A stretch of 64,000 nt of DNA. It comes from Pleurocapsa sp. FMAR1. GTDB taxonomy: Bacteria > Cyanobacteriota > Cyanobacteriia > Cyanobacteriales > Xenococcaceae. Position numbers and translations under genes: made by a program. The notes beneath the pieces are model-generated. The model searched no databases and was not told the origin of the DNA. It saw only the letters and a program-made list of their open reading frames with translations. Where the stretch lies: assembly GCF_963665995.1 (NCBI RefSeq), contig NZ_OY762512.1, positions 4,464,001 through 4,528,000 of the forward strand, written 5' to 3'. Shown here piece by piece: positions 37,735-46,660 of this stretch (position 1 is its first letter; every line of letters starts with the position of its first letter).

Positions 37735-38049
37735 ATGCAGAAAAAAATTAATGTATTCAATTTGTTGCGTTCGTTTGCGATCGCCTTTATTTTTGGACTG
37801 GGAGTTATCATTCTAAATGTACAAACAACTTCACCAGCCTATGCAGGAGATAATTACAGCGCGCAAACAGATACTTATCAAGAAACTCGTAATCCTAATC
37901 GAGTTGACACCACCACTGAAGAGTTGTCTAACAGTAAATTAAATGAACCAGAAGAGAAAGGTAAATCTATTTACGAAAATTTGATCGATAAGGTAGATCA
38001 GCAAAAAGAATCTGCATTACAAGGTAAAAAAAGTAAAGATCTTCGTTGA
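37735..38049 (+). CDS. Hypothetical small exported protein
   Basis: 104 residues. The N-terminus has a signal-like segment (LLRSFAIAFIFGLGVIILNV) with a plausible cleavage site SPAYAG, followed by a polar, charged, probably disordered domain (ENLIDKVDQQKESALQGKK). The family is not recognised. A perfect 18-bp hairpin terminator begins at its last codons. Confidence 0.6.
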   Translation: MQKKINVFNLLRSFAIAFIFGLGVIILNVQTTSPAYAGDNYSAQTDTYQETRNPNRVDTTTEELSNSKLNEPEEKGKSIYENLIDKVDQQKESALQGKKSKDLR

Positions 38050-38086
38050 ATCAAAAAAGCGATCGCTTGATCGCTTTTTTGATTCA
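38047..38086. terminator. Bidirectional rho-independent terminator with HIP1 in the stem
   Basis: TGAATCAAAAAAGCGATC (38047-38064) pairs perfectly with 38069-38086 around a GCTT loop, an 18-bp stem with A6/T6 tracts within the arms. It lies between the converging genes ending at 38049 and 38089 and could serve both. Confidence 0.8.
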
Positions 38087-38088
38087 TT

Positions 38089-38286
38089 TTAATTATCATG
38101 CTGGGTTGTCTGGCGATCGTTTTCTTCTGGTTCGCCAAAAACTAGTATTTGCACCATAGAACTTGAAAACCAGTAAACACTAGCAATCAAAATTGTTAGA
38201 AATAAAGGTGCAAAGCCAGCAAAGGGAGCTAAAACAAAAGTTAATACGAATCCTAAAAGGGCTATTTTGTACCAAATATTATTCAT
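38089..38286 (-). CDS. Hypothetical two-helix membrane protein
   Basis: 65 residues. Two hydrophobic stretches (IALLGFVLTFVLAPFAGFAP and LFLTILIASVYWFSSS) and a polar tail ending EENDRQTTQHDN. No family recognised; small cyanobacterial membrane proteins of this type are common. It shares the terminator at 38047. Confidence 0.5.
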   Translation of the reverse strand: MNNIWYKIALLGFVLTFVLAPFAGFAPLFLTILIASVYWFSSSMVQILVFGEPEENDRQTTQHDN

Positions 38287-38377
38287 TTTTATATATCAGT
38301 TAACCTATATTTCTAACTTAGCCATAACTTAGTTTGTAATCACCTATCTTTAGCAATAGCTTTTGGCTTGTCTCAAA

Positions 38378-38891
38378 TTAGAGAACAGAAATGGCAGTAT
38401 CAAAAGCTAAATTATAATAATTATTGTTGTTAAATTCAAAGCGATCGATTACCGTCATCTTCAATTTTCGAGTGTGAGCTTCATAAGAACGTCGATTGGC
38501 ACTGTTGATAAAAGTAATCCCCGTTGTGAACTTAGTTAAAAATTCTTGACGCATTACTTCAAATAGTTGTGAAAGTAAATTAGTACCTCTTTGGCACTTT
38601 TCAATACAAATTAGTCCGTATTGAAAAGTGCGATCGCGCTGTATTATTCGTCCTTTAAAACTGAGAAAAAAAATGCCAATCGCCAGCAAAAATATATCCT
38701 AACATTACGCTGTTGTCTTTGGCTACAAACACTCCTTTTTGATTTAGTAACTCTTTAATTTGTTGCTCATTAAACGGAGTTGTAACAAATCCAGCCCGCT
38801 GTTCGGTTGTTAAATTGTTATACAGGTTTTTCTCTTGCAAAGCCAATATACCTGATATATCTTCTACCTTTCCTAACCTTAATTCCATCAT
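38378..38891 (-). pseudogene. GNAT-family acetyltransferase, frameshifted
   Basis: The N-terminal part (38891 down to about 38670) reads LRLGKVEDISGILALQEKNL and VAKDNSVMLGYIFAGDWHFF, and the C-terminal part (about 38670 to 38378) reads QYGLICIEKCQRGTNLLSQL, ANRRSYEAHTRKL and VIDRFEF, together a GNAT fold. They are in different frames and join at a run of eight A (38666-38673 on the plus strand). Joined length would be about 170 residues, normal for the family. Either a recent inactivation or a homopolymer error. Confidence 0.75.
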
Positions 38892-39036
38892 GTTATTAAT
38901 AACATCTTAGTATTCAATCTTTTACCTCAATTTATTCTCATTCCTATCAAATATTATTTATAACTATCGACAGATAAACTAAATCGCCAAGTAATTTTAA
39001 GCTTTATAAAGCAATTATTAAATAAAATATCAAACA

Positions 39037-40731
39037 ATGCCGACATACGATGTGGTAATTATCGGAGCGGGTCATAATGGGTTAGTATGTGCTGCATATC
39101 TACTCAAGGCTGGTTATAGCGTAGCTTTACTAGAAAAAAGAGCTATTCCTGGCGGTGGTGCAACTACAGAAGAGGCAATGCCAGAATCAGCACCAGGATT
39201 TAAATTTAATCTCTGCGCGATCGACCATGAGTTTATCCACTTAGGACCTGTAGTTGAAGAATTAGAATTAAATAAATATGGTTTAGAGTATCTTTATTGC
39301 GACCCTGTAACCTTTTGTCCCCATCCTGACGGTAAATATTTCTTAGCGCACAAATCTGTCGAGAAAACCTGTGCAGAAATCGCTCGCTTCAACAAAAGAG
39401 ATGCTGAGAAATACGGTGAATTTATAGATTTTTGGCAACGTCTAACCAAAGGCATTACTCCTATATTTAATGCACCACCAAAATCCGTACTAAATATTGC
39501 GGGTAACTATGGTCTAAAAAACGTTCAGGATTTACTTTCTACTATAGGCGGTATAGATAAAACCCTAGACCTAATTCGTACTATGCTGACATCTCCTCAA
39601 GATAGTCTTCAGTATTGGTTCGACTCAGAGTTTCTTAAAGCACCTTTAGCTAGGTTAGCATCGGAATTTGGTGCGCCTCCTTCCCAAAAAACTATTGGCA
39701 TTGGTTCAATGATGATGTCTATGCGTCATAACCCTGGTATGGCAAGACCTCGCGGTGGAACAGGAGCATTAACTCAAGCTTTGCTCGATTTAGTGAAAGA
39801 AAAAGGCGGGGTTGTCTTGTGCGATCGCGCTGTAGAAAGTGTTTTAATTGGTAATAATGGCAAGGCAGAAGGTGTAAGAACCAGCAACGGTGAAGAATAT
39901 CGCGCCAATACCGCCGTAATTTCTAACATTGATGCCCGTCGTCTATTTTTGAATATGATTCCGATTGAAGCGAGTAATGCAGCCGATCCTAATTTACGAG
40001 AAAGACTAGATAGACGTATTGTTAATAATAATGAAACTATTCTCAAAATTGATTGCGCTCTTTCTGAAGCACCTCGTTTTGAATATCATAATCATAGAGA
40101 AGAGTTTAATATCGGTTCAATTTTAATTGCCGACTCTGTACACCATGTAGAAGAGGCTCACGCTCTACCCTCTATGGGTAAAATACCCGATGAAAATCCT
40201 TCTATGTATCTTGATGTACCCACCGTACTCGATCCGTCCCTTGCCCCAGAAAACAAGCATACACTATGGATCGAATTCTTTGCTCCATATCAGATTCACG
40301 GCAAAGAAGGAACAGGTTTAAACGGTACTGGCTGGACGGATGAACTCAAAAATCAAGTTGCAGATAGGGTAATTAATAAGCTGGCTGACTACGCACCCAA
40401 TGTAAAAAACTCAATCATTGCTCGTCGTGTTGAAAGTCCTGCCGAATTAGGGGAACGTTTGGGGGCATACAAAGGCAACTACTATCATATTGATATGACC
40501 CTAGATCAGATGGTATTTTTCCGTCCTCTCCCAGAAATAGCTAACTACACTACGCCTATCGAAGGATTATATCTTACAGGGGCAGGAACTCACCCAGGAG
40601 GTTCAATTTCAGGGATGCCTGGACGTAACTGCGCCCGCGTTTTTCTTCAGCAGCAACAGCCTATTAAGCAACTGATCGAAGATACGAAAGGCACTATAAA
40701 ATCTACTATTAAATCTACATTTGATAAGTGA
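39037..40731 (+). CDS. crtO: CrtO-type beta-carotene ketolase
   Basis: 564 residues. The FAD-binding Rossmann motif VVIIGAGHNGLVCAAYLLKAG is at the N-terminus (the first 20 residues of the fold), followed by EKRAIPGGGATTEE; the C-terminus has TGAGTHPGGSISGMPGRNCA. This pattern matches CrtO ketolases, which are related to phytoene desaturases (CrtI) and convert beta-carotene to echinenone or canthaxanthin in cyanobacteria. Some close relatives are annotated only as FAD oxidoreductases, so the substrate is inferred. Zds, an upstream pathway enzyme, is 2 kb away on the other strand. Confidence 0.82.
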   Translation: MPTYDVVIIGAGHNGLVCAAYLLKAGYSVALLEKRAIPGGGATTEEAMPESAPGFKFNLCAIDHEFIHLGPVVEELELNKYGLEYLYCDPVTFCPHPDGKYFLAHKSVEKTCAEIARFNKRDAEKYGEFIDFWQRLTKGITPIFNAPPKSVLNIAGNYGLKNVQDLLSTIGGIDKTLDLIRTMLTSPQDSLQYWFDSEFLKAPLARLASEFGAPPSQKTIGIGSMMMSMRHNPGMARPRGGTGALTQALLDLVKEKGGVVLCDRAVESVLIGNNGKAEGVRTSNGEEYRANTAVISNIDARRLFLNMIPIEASNAADPNLRERLDRRIVNNNETILKIDCALSEAPRFEYHNHREEFNIGSILIADSVHHVEEAHALPSMGKIPDENPSMYLDVPTVLDPSLAPENKHTLWIEFFAPYQIHGKEGTGLNGTGWTDELKNQVADRVINKLADYAPNVKNSIIARRVESPAELGERLGAYKGNYYHIDMTLDQMVFFRPLPEIANYTTPIEGLYLTGAGTHPGGSISGMPGRNCARVFLQQQQPIKQLIEDTKGTIKSTIKSTFDK

Positions 40732-40954
40732 GATTGTTGCCGAAAACAAAACAACCTTATAACTTGAGATAGATGCTATGAGAATGTGATTTTGTTAATG
40801 TTGTCAGGAGTATCTAAAAAATTTAGGAGTATTTATTTTATTCGCTAGTTAATAGATATTGGCTAAATTCTTCAGGAAAATTAAATTTAAAATGAAAACT
40901 AAAGTTGAGTAATGGCAAAACGCTCTAATTTGTTAAATTTGTCCTTCAAGCTTT

Positions 40955-41200
40955 CTAGATACCAATGGTGATGCTTTAGGCGATCTAAATGGGATTGTTG
41001 ACAAACTTGATTGTATTACTGCTTTGGGGTAGATGTTATTTGATTTTCAAATCACCGATGAAAGACTTGGGATATGACATTACGGATATGCAGGCGATCA
41101 AGCCGATGTTTGGCAATATGGGAGACTTCGATCGCCTGTTGGCTTTTTGTCATGCTAGAGAATTAAAAGTAATGCTCGATTGGGTTTGGAATTATACCTT
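40955..41200 (+). pseudogene. Alpha-amylase (GH13)-family remnant
   Basis: In one frame the bases from about 40959 read DTNGDALGDLNGIVDKLD, the start of a GH13 catalytic barrel, then a stop (TAG 41028). In another frame the text continues FKSPMKDLGYDITDMQAIKP and MGDFDRLLAFCHARELKVML, matching the next GH13 region. The catalytic half is missing. So this is a decayed fragment of a trehalose-synthase or alpha-glucosidase-like gene with at least one frameshift and one stop. Confidence 0.8.
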
Positions 41201-41290
41201 AAGGCATTATCATATTATCCCTGCGGGATGCAACGCCAAATGAGTCAAACTTCAAAAGTGAAATTAACAACAAATACCTAGTCACAGATT

Positions 41291-41332
41291 ACTCCGCCCT
41301 AAACGGACGAAGCCTGCTGTGACCGTTGGTCA
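41291..41332. repeat. GC-rich patch with TGACCGTTGGTCA palindrome, copy 3
   Basis: Contains ACTCCGCC, GGACGAAGC (also at 26001) and the exact 13-base palindrome at 41320-41332. Member or fragment of the dispersed repeat family. Confidence 0.6.
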
Positions 41333-41402
41333 ATCTAATCAACTTAGGCTCTATTATTAATTGACTACGAAGAGTAAACTCCGTAGCCAAAACAATCTAT
41401 GA

Positions 41403-41624
41403 TTACATTTTTCCTTTTTGCATTACTTTTATCAAATGCTCTTTAATCTTTTGCATTTGTTCTGAATCAGATTGCTTTAAATTTTCCAACAATTCAACAC
41501 AGGGTTGAGAATCTGCTGTTTTTGCATCTTCAATATACTTATCGTATGCTTCTACAGCTTTGCCTTTCTCATGTAGCACAGTTACCCAATCATACTCTAG
41601 ATCGCTAACGCCTTGAATAGACAT
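41403..41624 (-). CDS. Hypothetical small protein
   Basis: 73 residues, predominantly helical and charged (AVEAYDKYIEDAKTADSQPC, MQKIKEHLIKVMQKGKM). The start is well supported by a strong ribosome binding site (AAGGAG, 9 bases upstream). The helix pattern faintly recalls ferritin-like bundles but is too short to claim. No neighbour shares its strand within 350 bases. Confidence 0.6.
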   Translation of the reverse strand: MSIQGVSDLEYDWVTVLHEKGKAVEAYDKYIEDAKTADSQPCVELLENLKQSDSEQMQKIKEHLIKVMQKGKM

Positions 41625-42023
41625 AATTTTTGCTCCTTTTAAATTTGAATGTTTAATTTAATATCACGCAATTTCAAAGTAATAAACATCTATCAATATT
41701 CGTAAAAATAAATACGGTTTTTATATACTAAGTCGGATGTTCGATCGCCTCTATTGTGCAACATTAAACTCCTTCCACATTGAAAAGAGTTTTAATAAAA
41801 ACGAAATAGTGTTAAATCAAAACTTGCTATATGCGAAGCGGTATCTTTTGGAACGCCCTAGATGCGGTTTAATAGATGCTTGACATTAAATCTTGGTAGT
41901 TTTGCAAAAAAGAAGAGCAAATCGCCGTGAAGGTTCATGCTTGAGAGATTTAACTCTCTATGTAAAAGGTAGGTTGAGCGAATATTCGAGAAATCAAAAA
42001 TATGCAGAGCGTCTTGCTGAATC
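41625..42023. other. 399-base intergenic region
   Basis: AT-rich, between the small protein and the SRPBCC gene. It lies downstream of the zds operon. I see no gene of quality and no clear terminator. Confidence 0.5.
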
Positions 42024-42473
42024 CTACTCAGATTCTGCATAAGCTTTAATAGCATATTCCTTAAAACGCTCAAGATCCGCCATAACGGTAGACTCAACAA
42101 TGTTACCGATTAAGCTATCCATTAGTTTGCCAATAATGCCAGGTACAGCATAAGCAAAAGTCATTTTGACAATGCTAGTGTTATCTTTGCGAGCATAAAA
42201 ACGAATAGCTCCTTTGTTCGGTAAACCATCAACAGATTGCCATTCGATAATCTGCTGTGGGACAACCTGAACAATACGAGACAGCCAAGTAAAATTGAAG
42301 TTTCCACTAGCTAATTTCCAACGAGATAGCTCAGGATTATCTTCTAAAATTTTAACTGACTCAATCCACTTCATCCAAATAGTCATCTGTTCGAGATCTG
42401 ACCAGAGACTCCATACAAATTCTATGGATACGGGAACTTCTATTTGTACAGTGTGTTCTAGCCAGTCTGCCAT
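42024..42473 (-). CDS. SRPBCC / polyketide cyclase-like protein downstream of zds
   Basis: 149 residues: EHTVQIEVPVSIEFVWSLWSDLEQM, then IVQVVPQQIIEWQSVDGLPN and MTFAYAVPGIIGKLMDS, the START/SRPBCC lipid-binding fold. In Synechocystis the zeta-carotene desaturase gene (slr0940) is likewise followed by such a protein (slr0941), so an assisting role in carotenoid metabolism is inferred. It begins 37 bases after zds in the same direction, probably one operon. Confidence 0.85.
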   Translation of the reverse strand: MADWLEHTVQIEVPVSIEFVWSLWSDLEQMTIWMKWIESVKILEDNPELSRWKLASGNFNFTWLSRIVQVVPQQIIEWQSVDGLPNKGAIRFYARKDNTSIVKMTFAYAVPGIIGKLMDSLIGNIVESTVMADLERFKEYAIKAYAESE

Positions 42474-42510
42474 TGTTTTGATTAAGTGTTTTTAACAGAT
42501 TAAACTATGA

Positions 42511-43971
42511 CTATACCATTACTGCCTTTAGCTGTTCTGCATTGGCTAAAATTGCCTTAGCTGCTTGCTTTCCTGATAAAGTCGCTCCTTCCATACTATC
42601 GATATAATCCTGTTGAGTATAGCTACCAGCAAGAAAGAAATTGGCTACAGGAGTTTGCTGAGGTGGACGATAAGGATCCATTCCTGGTGCTTCACGATAA
42701 AGAGATTCAGCTAGCTTGACCACACTATACCAGGTCATATTAAGTTCTCTAGAAGAAGGAAAAAGCTGATGTACCTGTTCTAAAATATGCTGGGCAATAT
42801 CTTCATTCTTGGCTTTAATAAAAGGATCTCCTGGAGTTAAAACTAATTGCAGTAAAGAACCTTCTCCTGGTTTATAGTAATTTGCTGGACTTGTTAAAGC
42901 CAGATCCGCAAAACAAGAGAAGTCAGCATCAGGAGTATAAAGTAAATTATCAATGCCCACAGCTTGCTCTAGCTGCTGGCGATTAGCTGCATCGTTAAGC
43001 TCTGTAACCCAGCCATCAAAACGTAGCTGTACTGTCGCTACAGGCACGGCATCAAGCTTATAAATATTGTCAAACTCAGACCATTTACGCCACTGCGGGG
43101 GAATTACTTTTTTAATTCCTGGAACATCACAAGCGCAAACATAAGCATCAGCACGAATTGTTTCTTCTGTTTCTCCATTAGCCACCACAATTCCTGTAAC
43201 TTGCGTGGTGTCTTGGGAATCTTCAAATAAAATCTCTCTCACCCGACGACGAGTGTGAATCTTAGCACCCCGTGCTTCTAAATAATCAACAATCGGCTTG
43301 TGTAAATATTCACTAGGAGAACCTTCTAACATTCGCAAAACGGAGGCTTCAGTTTTGGTAGCGAAAAACTGAAAAATAGTCAGCATACAGCGCGCCGAAA
43401 TGTTTTCTGTATCAATGAAACCTAAAGCATAGGCAATAGGATCCCACATCTTTCTCAAGCTGCCGTTGTTTCCTCCATGACTACGAAACCAATCAGCAAA
43501 GCTAATTGAGTCCAAACCGCGAATAGTATTCATTGCGCCTTCAGAGTCAATTAAAGCTCGTACAATGGGACTTGTTCCTAGTGCCAAAGAGTTTGCCACT
43601 TTATCTGCTGCGGAAAGCTGAGAAGTAGTGAAAAAAGCTTTTAGACCATTGAAGGGTGCGCCTGTAAGGAAGCGAAAATCTAGCTCGCCGAGTCTACCAC
43701 CTTTATTAATAAAGGTATGAGTATGTTGTTTAAGACGAAGATTATCGATCGCACCTACTTTTTCCATTAAGCCAAACAGATTGTAGTAGCAGCCAAAAAA
43801 AACGTGCAAACCCATTTCTAGGTGATTGCCATCTTTGTCAATCCAACTGCCAACTTTTCCGCCGACAAAAGGACGAGATTCAAAGATCTCTACTTCAGCA
43901 CCTGCATCAACTAAATCTATAGCTGTTGCCATGCCTGCTAACCCTGCACCAACGATTGCTACACGCATCAA
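42511..43971 (-). CDS. crtQ: Zeta-carotene desaturase
   Basis: 486 residues. [20 protein letters not shown] is the FAD-binding Rossmann motif, followed by [28 protein letters not shown] and, at the C-terminus, [19 protein letters not shown], all characteristic of plant-type Zds (CrtQ). It converts zeta-carotene to lycopene by two desaturations in the membrane. Followed by an SRPBCC gene 37 bases downstream, and by a carotenoid ketolase gene elsewhere in the window. Confidence 0.95.
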   Translation of the reverse strand: MMRVAIVGAGLAGMATAIDLVDAGAEVEIFESRPFVGGKVGSWIDKDGNHLEMGLHVFFGCYYNLFGLMEKVGAIDNLRLKQHTHTFINKGGRLGELDFRFLTGAPFNGLKAFFTTSQLSAADKVANSLALGTSPIVRALIDSEGAMNTIRGLDSISFADWFRSHGGNNGSLRKMWDPIAYALGFIDTENISARCMLTIFQFFATKTEASVLRMLEGSPSEYLHKPIVDYLEARGAKIHTRRRVREILFEDSQDTTQVTGIVVANGETEETIRADAYVCACDVPGIKKVIPPQWRKWSEFDNIYKLDAVPVATVQLRFDGWVTELNDAANRQQLEQAVGIDNLLYTPDADFSCFADLALTSPANYYKPGEGSLLQLVLTPGDPFIKAKNEDIAQHILEQVHQLFPSSRELNMTWYSVVKLAESLYREAPGMDPYRPPQQTPVANFFLAGSYTQQDYIDSMEGATLSGKQAAKAILANAEQLKAVMV

Positions 43972-44019
43972 ATTTATATTCCCGAAAAGCAGATTTGTCT
44001 TTACATATTGTAATATAAA

Positions 44020-44718
44020 TTACTGCCCTTCTAACTTTTCTTCGCCAAATGTTTTTAGCTTGTTAAAAAAGGAAGACACATCTGGTAAAGGAATAAACTG
44101 GTGAATCATCTTATTGCCAATAGCAAATTCACGCCAATCAGATTTGCCAGGAAGTCTTAAAGTTGAAATTAGAGGAATATTGCTTGGCGAAGTATCTAAG
44201 CTATCTAAATCTCCAACAGCTTTTTTTGGGTTTAGAGTATCGTTGGTGAAAGTAGCGTTTTCTGGTTGGCTAATTTCTGGTTGAGTCGGCTTAACCTCAG
44301 TCAAAGATATAATTTGTTGGCGATTTAATTCTTTAGCGTCAGAAACAAGCTTGTCGTTAGCGGAAAAAGTGATTTTTGGCTGTTGGTCGCTGGTCTTAGT
44401 TTCGCCATCGATTATATCTCCTAGATCGCTTAAATGCTTTGGTAACTTACGGCAAATTAGTCTTTCAAATTCAAAGGTGAAGTGAGTATTAGGATTACCA
44501 ATACGCAGCCAAACGTTTAAAATATGTTCGATAGAAATTGCTTTATAGCGTCCCAGATATAAAGCTTCAATAGTTGCCAATCTGATCCAGCTTGCATGAT
44601 ATATCTCTAACCAATACCCTAGCAGTTGTTCAGCATCATCACCTCCCAAATCAAAAGCGTAGCTATCAATTAAAGAGTGTGCTTGGGCTAAAGATAAATC
44701 TTGAGTTGGTTCAGTCAT
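44020..44718 (-). CDS. Conserved cyanobacterial hypothetical protein
   Basis: 232 residues. The first 100 are well ordered and look conserved (SLIDSYAFDLGGDDAEQLLGYW, EHILNVWLRIGNPNTHFTFEF); the middle is a low-complexity linker and the C-terminus has LPGKSDWREFAIGNKMIHQF. No known catalytic motif or membrane segment. It sits immediately upstream of zds (gap 48 bases) in the same direction and may be in the same transcript. I do not recognise a named family. Confidence 0.65.
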   Translation of the reverse strand: MTEPTQDLSLAQAHSLIDSYAFDLGGDDAEQLLGYWLEIYHASWIRLATIEALYLGRYKAISIEHILNVWLRIGNPNTHFTFEFERLICRKLPKHLSDLGDIIDGETKTSDQQPKITFSANDKLVSDAKELNRQQIISLTEVKPTQPEISQPENATFTNDTLNPKKAVGDLDSLDTSPSNIPLISTLRLPGKSDWREFAIGNKMIHQFIPLPDVSSFFNKLKTFGEEKLEGQ

Positions 44719-44973
44719 CGACCTTAATTGTTATATAACTATATTCTAAGTATGTATGTATTGCTTTTTTGCCAAAATAGCGACTGTTATATTCTAACGG
44801 CTAAATTTAGATGAATCTAGTTTTTTGTTATGACAGTAAAACTATTATGCAGTCTTGAAAATTAAGTGCGGTCTTATTCTGCCCAAAACTTTAAATAAAA
44901 TTGCTGTATTTAATTTTTTTGCTCAAAAAACTTTTTATCTTCATCTATTTTTCTAATTTTTACCAAACATAAA

Positions 44974-45504
44974 CTACAAATCAACAGCAAAACTAGCTCG
45001 AGCGTGAAAATCTGCTTTAGAGGCTGGATGATTTAATGCCCAATAACTAAGCTGATCATCTTGATTTTCAATTACGGCAGTAATACCAACCTCTAAAGCT
45101 TGTTTGGGGTCAATGATTTGATTAAGATTAACTTCTAGATCTAACTTTAATATGTTTATCTGTTGTAAGTTGGAAGGTAATGAATTAAAAACCGTCTCTT
45201 CAGCTATATTGTGGCGGTACTTCAAAAAGCGAAATACATTCCAATCTCCTGAAGGCGAGAGATTAAATTCCCAATACTTGTCAGTATCTTTTAGTCCTAA
45301 AAAAAACTCAAAACAAGTATGTTCCCAAAGATCGTATTGTCGAGTGGGATTCGCTTTCGAGACTGGAATTACAATTGTTGCCAAATTGCTTACAAGATAT
45401 TTAATATTTAACTGATTATGATGCCGTGAGATATTGCCAGTGATGTCAATATTAGGTGCGGTATTTGCCGAAAATGGGATTAAAGAAAAACTAGACTTTT
45501 TCAT
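44974..45504 (-). CDS. DOMON-like domain protein
   Basis: 176 residues: LVSNLATIVIPVSKANPTRQYDLWEHTCFEFFLG and EFNLSPSGDWNVFRFLKYR are the pattern of cyanobacterial DOMON-like proteins, a beta-sandwich thought to bind heme or sugar. No signal peptide. The start overlaps the upstream kinase-like gene by 4 bases (ATGA), so the two are translationally coupled. Confidence 0.78.
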   Translation of the reverse strand: MKKSSFSLIPFSANTAPNIDITGNISRHHNQLNIKYLVSNLATIVIPVSKANPTRQYDLWEHTCFEFFLGLKDTDKYWEFNLSPSGDWNVFRFLKYRHNIAEETVFNSLPSNLQQINILKLDLEVNLNQIIDPKQALEVGITAVIENQDDQLSYWALNHPASKADFHARASFAVDL

Positions 45505-46598
45505 CGCAAATGTTCAATTATGTTCCGTATTGCGGTTGCTTGAGTTTCTATACTCTCAGTAAGCTTAAACTGAACCAAAGCTCTAGCTAAATTGTGTTCT
45601 GCGTGTCTGACATTAAAATAAACGTTGCCTTCCAGGTAATCTGTAAAAAATCGCAACCCCAATTCAAAAGCCAGTAAACGAATTGAATCGTAAATATATT
45701 CATAATCATGGGCGGTAAGAAAATTCTGTGCCACCTTTAGATAGCCTCTTAAAATAGCCTCTGCCAAATCTGGATCAAATAATACCTTTTCCCAGTTATC
45801 GGTTTCTTCTCCCAATCGATTGCAGCCTGAGCGCAAACAGTCCCCAATATCATAATGAATCAAACCAGGTTTGACCGTATCTAAATCGATCATGGCTACT
45901 GATTGTTTGGTAGAACAGTCGAGCATAATATTGTTTATTTTAGGATCGCCATGGATTATCCTCAGCTTTAATTTTGCTGCTGCTTTAGCTTGTTCGAGAA
46001 TATGAGGCAGAGTAGGGCGATCGCGAATAAATTTTAAGCAATAATTAATCTCAGGAGACTGTTTGACTTTAGCCGTAGCCAGCACAGAATTGTAATGTTC
46101 GAGATATCCAGGGGTAATGTGAAATCCTTCTAAAGTATCGGCTAATTGTTCTACTGGTAAGCTACTAACTATATGGTGAAACATACCTAACCCATAACCA
46201 ATTTCTTGTGCGTGTTGAAGATCTTGAATGGTGTCAAAAGACTGGGAATTATCAACAAAGCTCATGGCACGCCAAAAAGAACCATCTGCTGCTTGCCAAT
46301 GATTTTTTTGCTCTTTGGTTAACAAGACTTGAGGAAATAACCAACGGCGATTTTGGAGAATATTGTCAGGGTTTAATCTTTGACGAACATAGTCCGACAA
46401 AATACAAATATTGTCCATGACTAATTTCGGCTGAGTAAATACTGTAGTGTTCAACCGTTGGAGAATAAATGGTTTTTGGCTATTAAAGGTAACTAAAAAG
46501 GTACTGTTGATATTGCCACTACCATACTGCTGAATGTCTTTAATTGTACCTTTGGGCTTAAATTGATTGGCGGCAACCGTAATCAGATTATCTGTCAT
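45501..46598 (-). CDS. Aminoglycoside-phosphotransferase-like sugar kinase (NahK-like)
   Basis: 365 residues from ATG 46598, which has GGAGG just upstream; a TTG eight codons earlier is less likely. Motifs: YGSGNINSTFLVTF (nucleotide loop), FILQRLN (Lys/Arg), LRIIHGDPKINNIMLD (catalytic Asp loop) and VAMIDLDTVKPGLIHYDIGD (Mg-binding DxD-like). This is the APH-fold family that includes N-acetylhexosamine 1-kinase. The substrate is unknown. The group II intron lies about 60 bases upstream on the same strand. Confidence 0.8.
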   Translation of the reverse strand: MTDNLITVAANQFKPKGTIKDIQQYGSGNINSTFLVTFNSQKPFILQRLNTTVFTQPKLVMDNICILSDYVRQRLNPDNILQNRRWLFPQVLLTKEQKNHWQAADGSFWRAMSFVDNSQSFDTIQDLQHAQEIGYGLGMFHHIVSSLPVEQLADTLEGFHITPGYLEHYNSVLATAKVKQSPEINYCLKFIRDRPTLPHILEQAKAAAKLKLRIIHGDPKINNIMLDCSTKQSVAMIDLDTVKPGLIHYDIGDCLRSGCNRLGEETDNWEKVLFDPDLAEAILRGYLKVAQNFLTAHDYEYIYDSIRLLAFELGLRFFTDYLEGNVYFNVRHAEHNLARALVQFKLTESIETQATAIRNIIEHLR

Positions 46599-46660
46599 AT
46601 CCTCCCCAGCCTTGATAAACAACCGTTGCTACGAGTCTCTTCCACAATTAGAACATCTTA

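Larger units (their letters stand above)
40732..41402. other. 671-base region with a GH13 relic and a repeat
   Basis: It holds the alpha-amylase remnant (about 40955-41200), then a GC-richer patch (41291-41332) with the TGACCGTTGGTCA palindrome. No intact gene. Confidence 0.65.

Noticed and set aside
41858-42100. 80-codon frame at the end of the SRPBCC gene
   Set aside because: It overlaps the SRPBCC coding sequence in another frame and shows no recognisable pattern.
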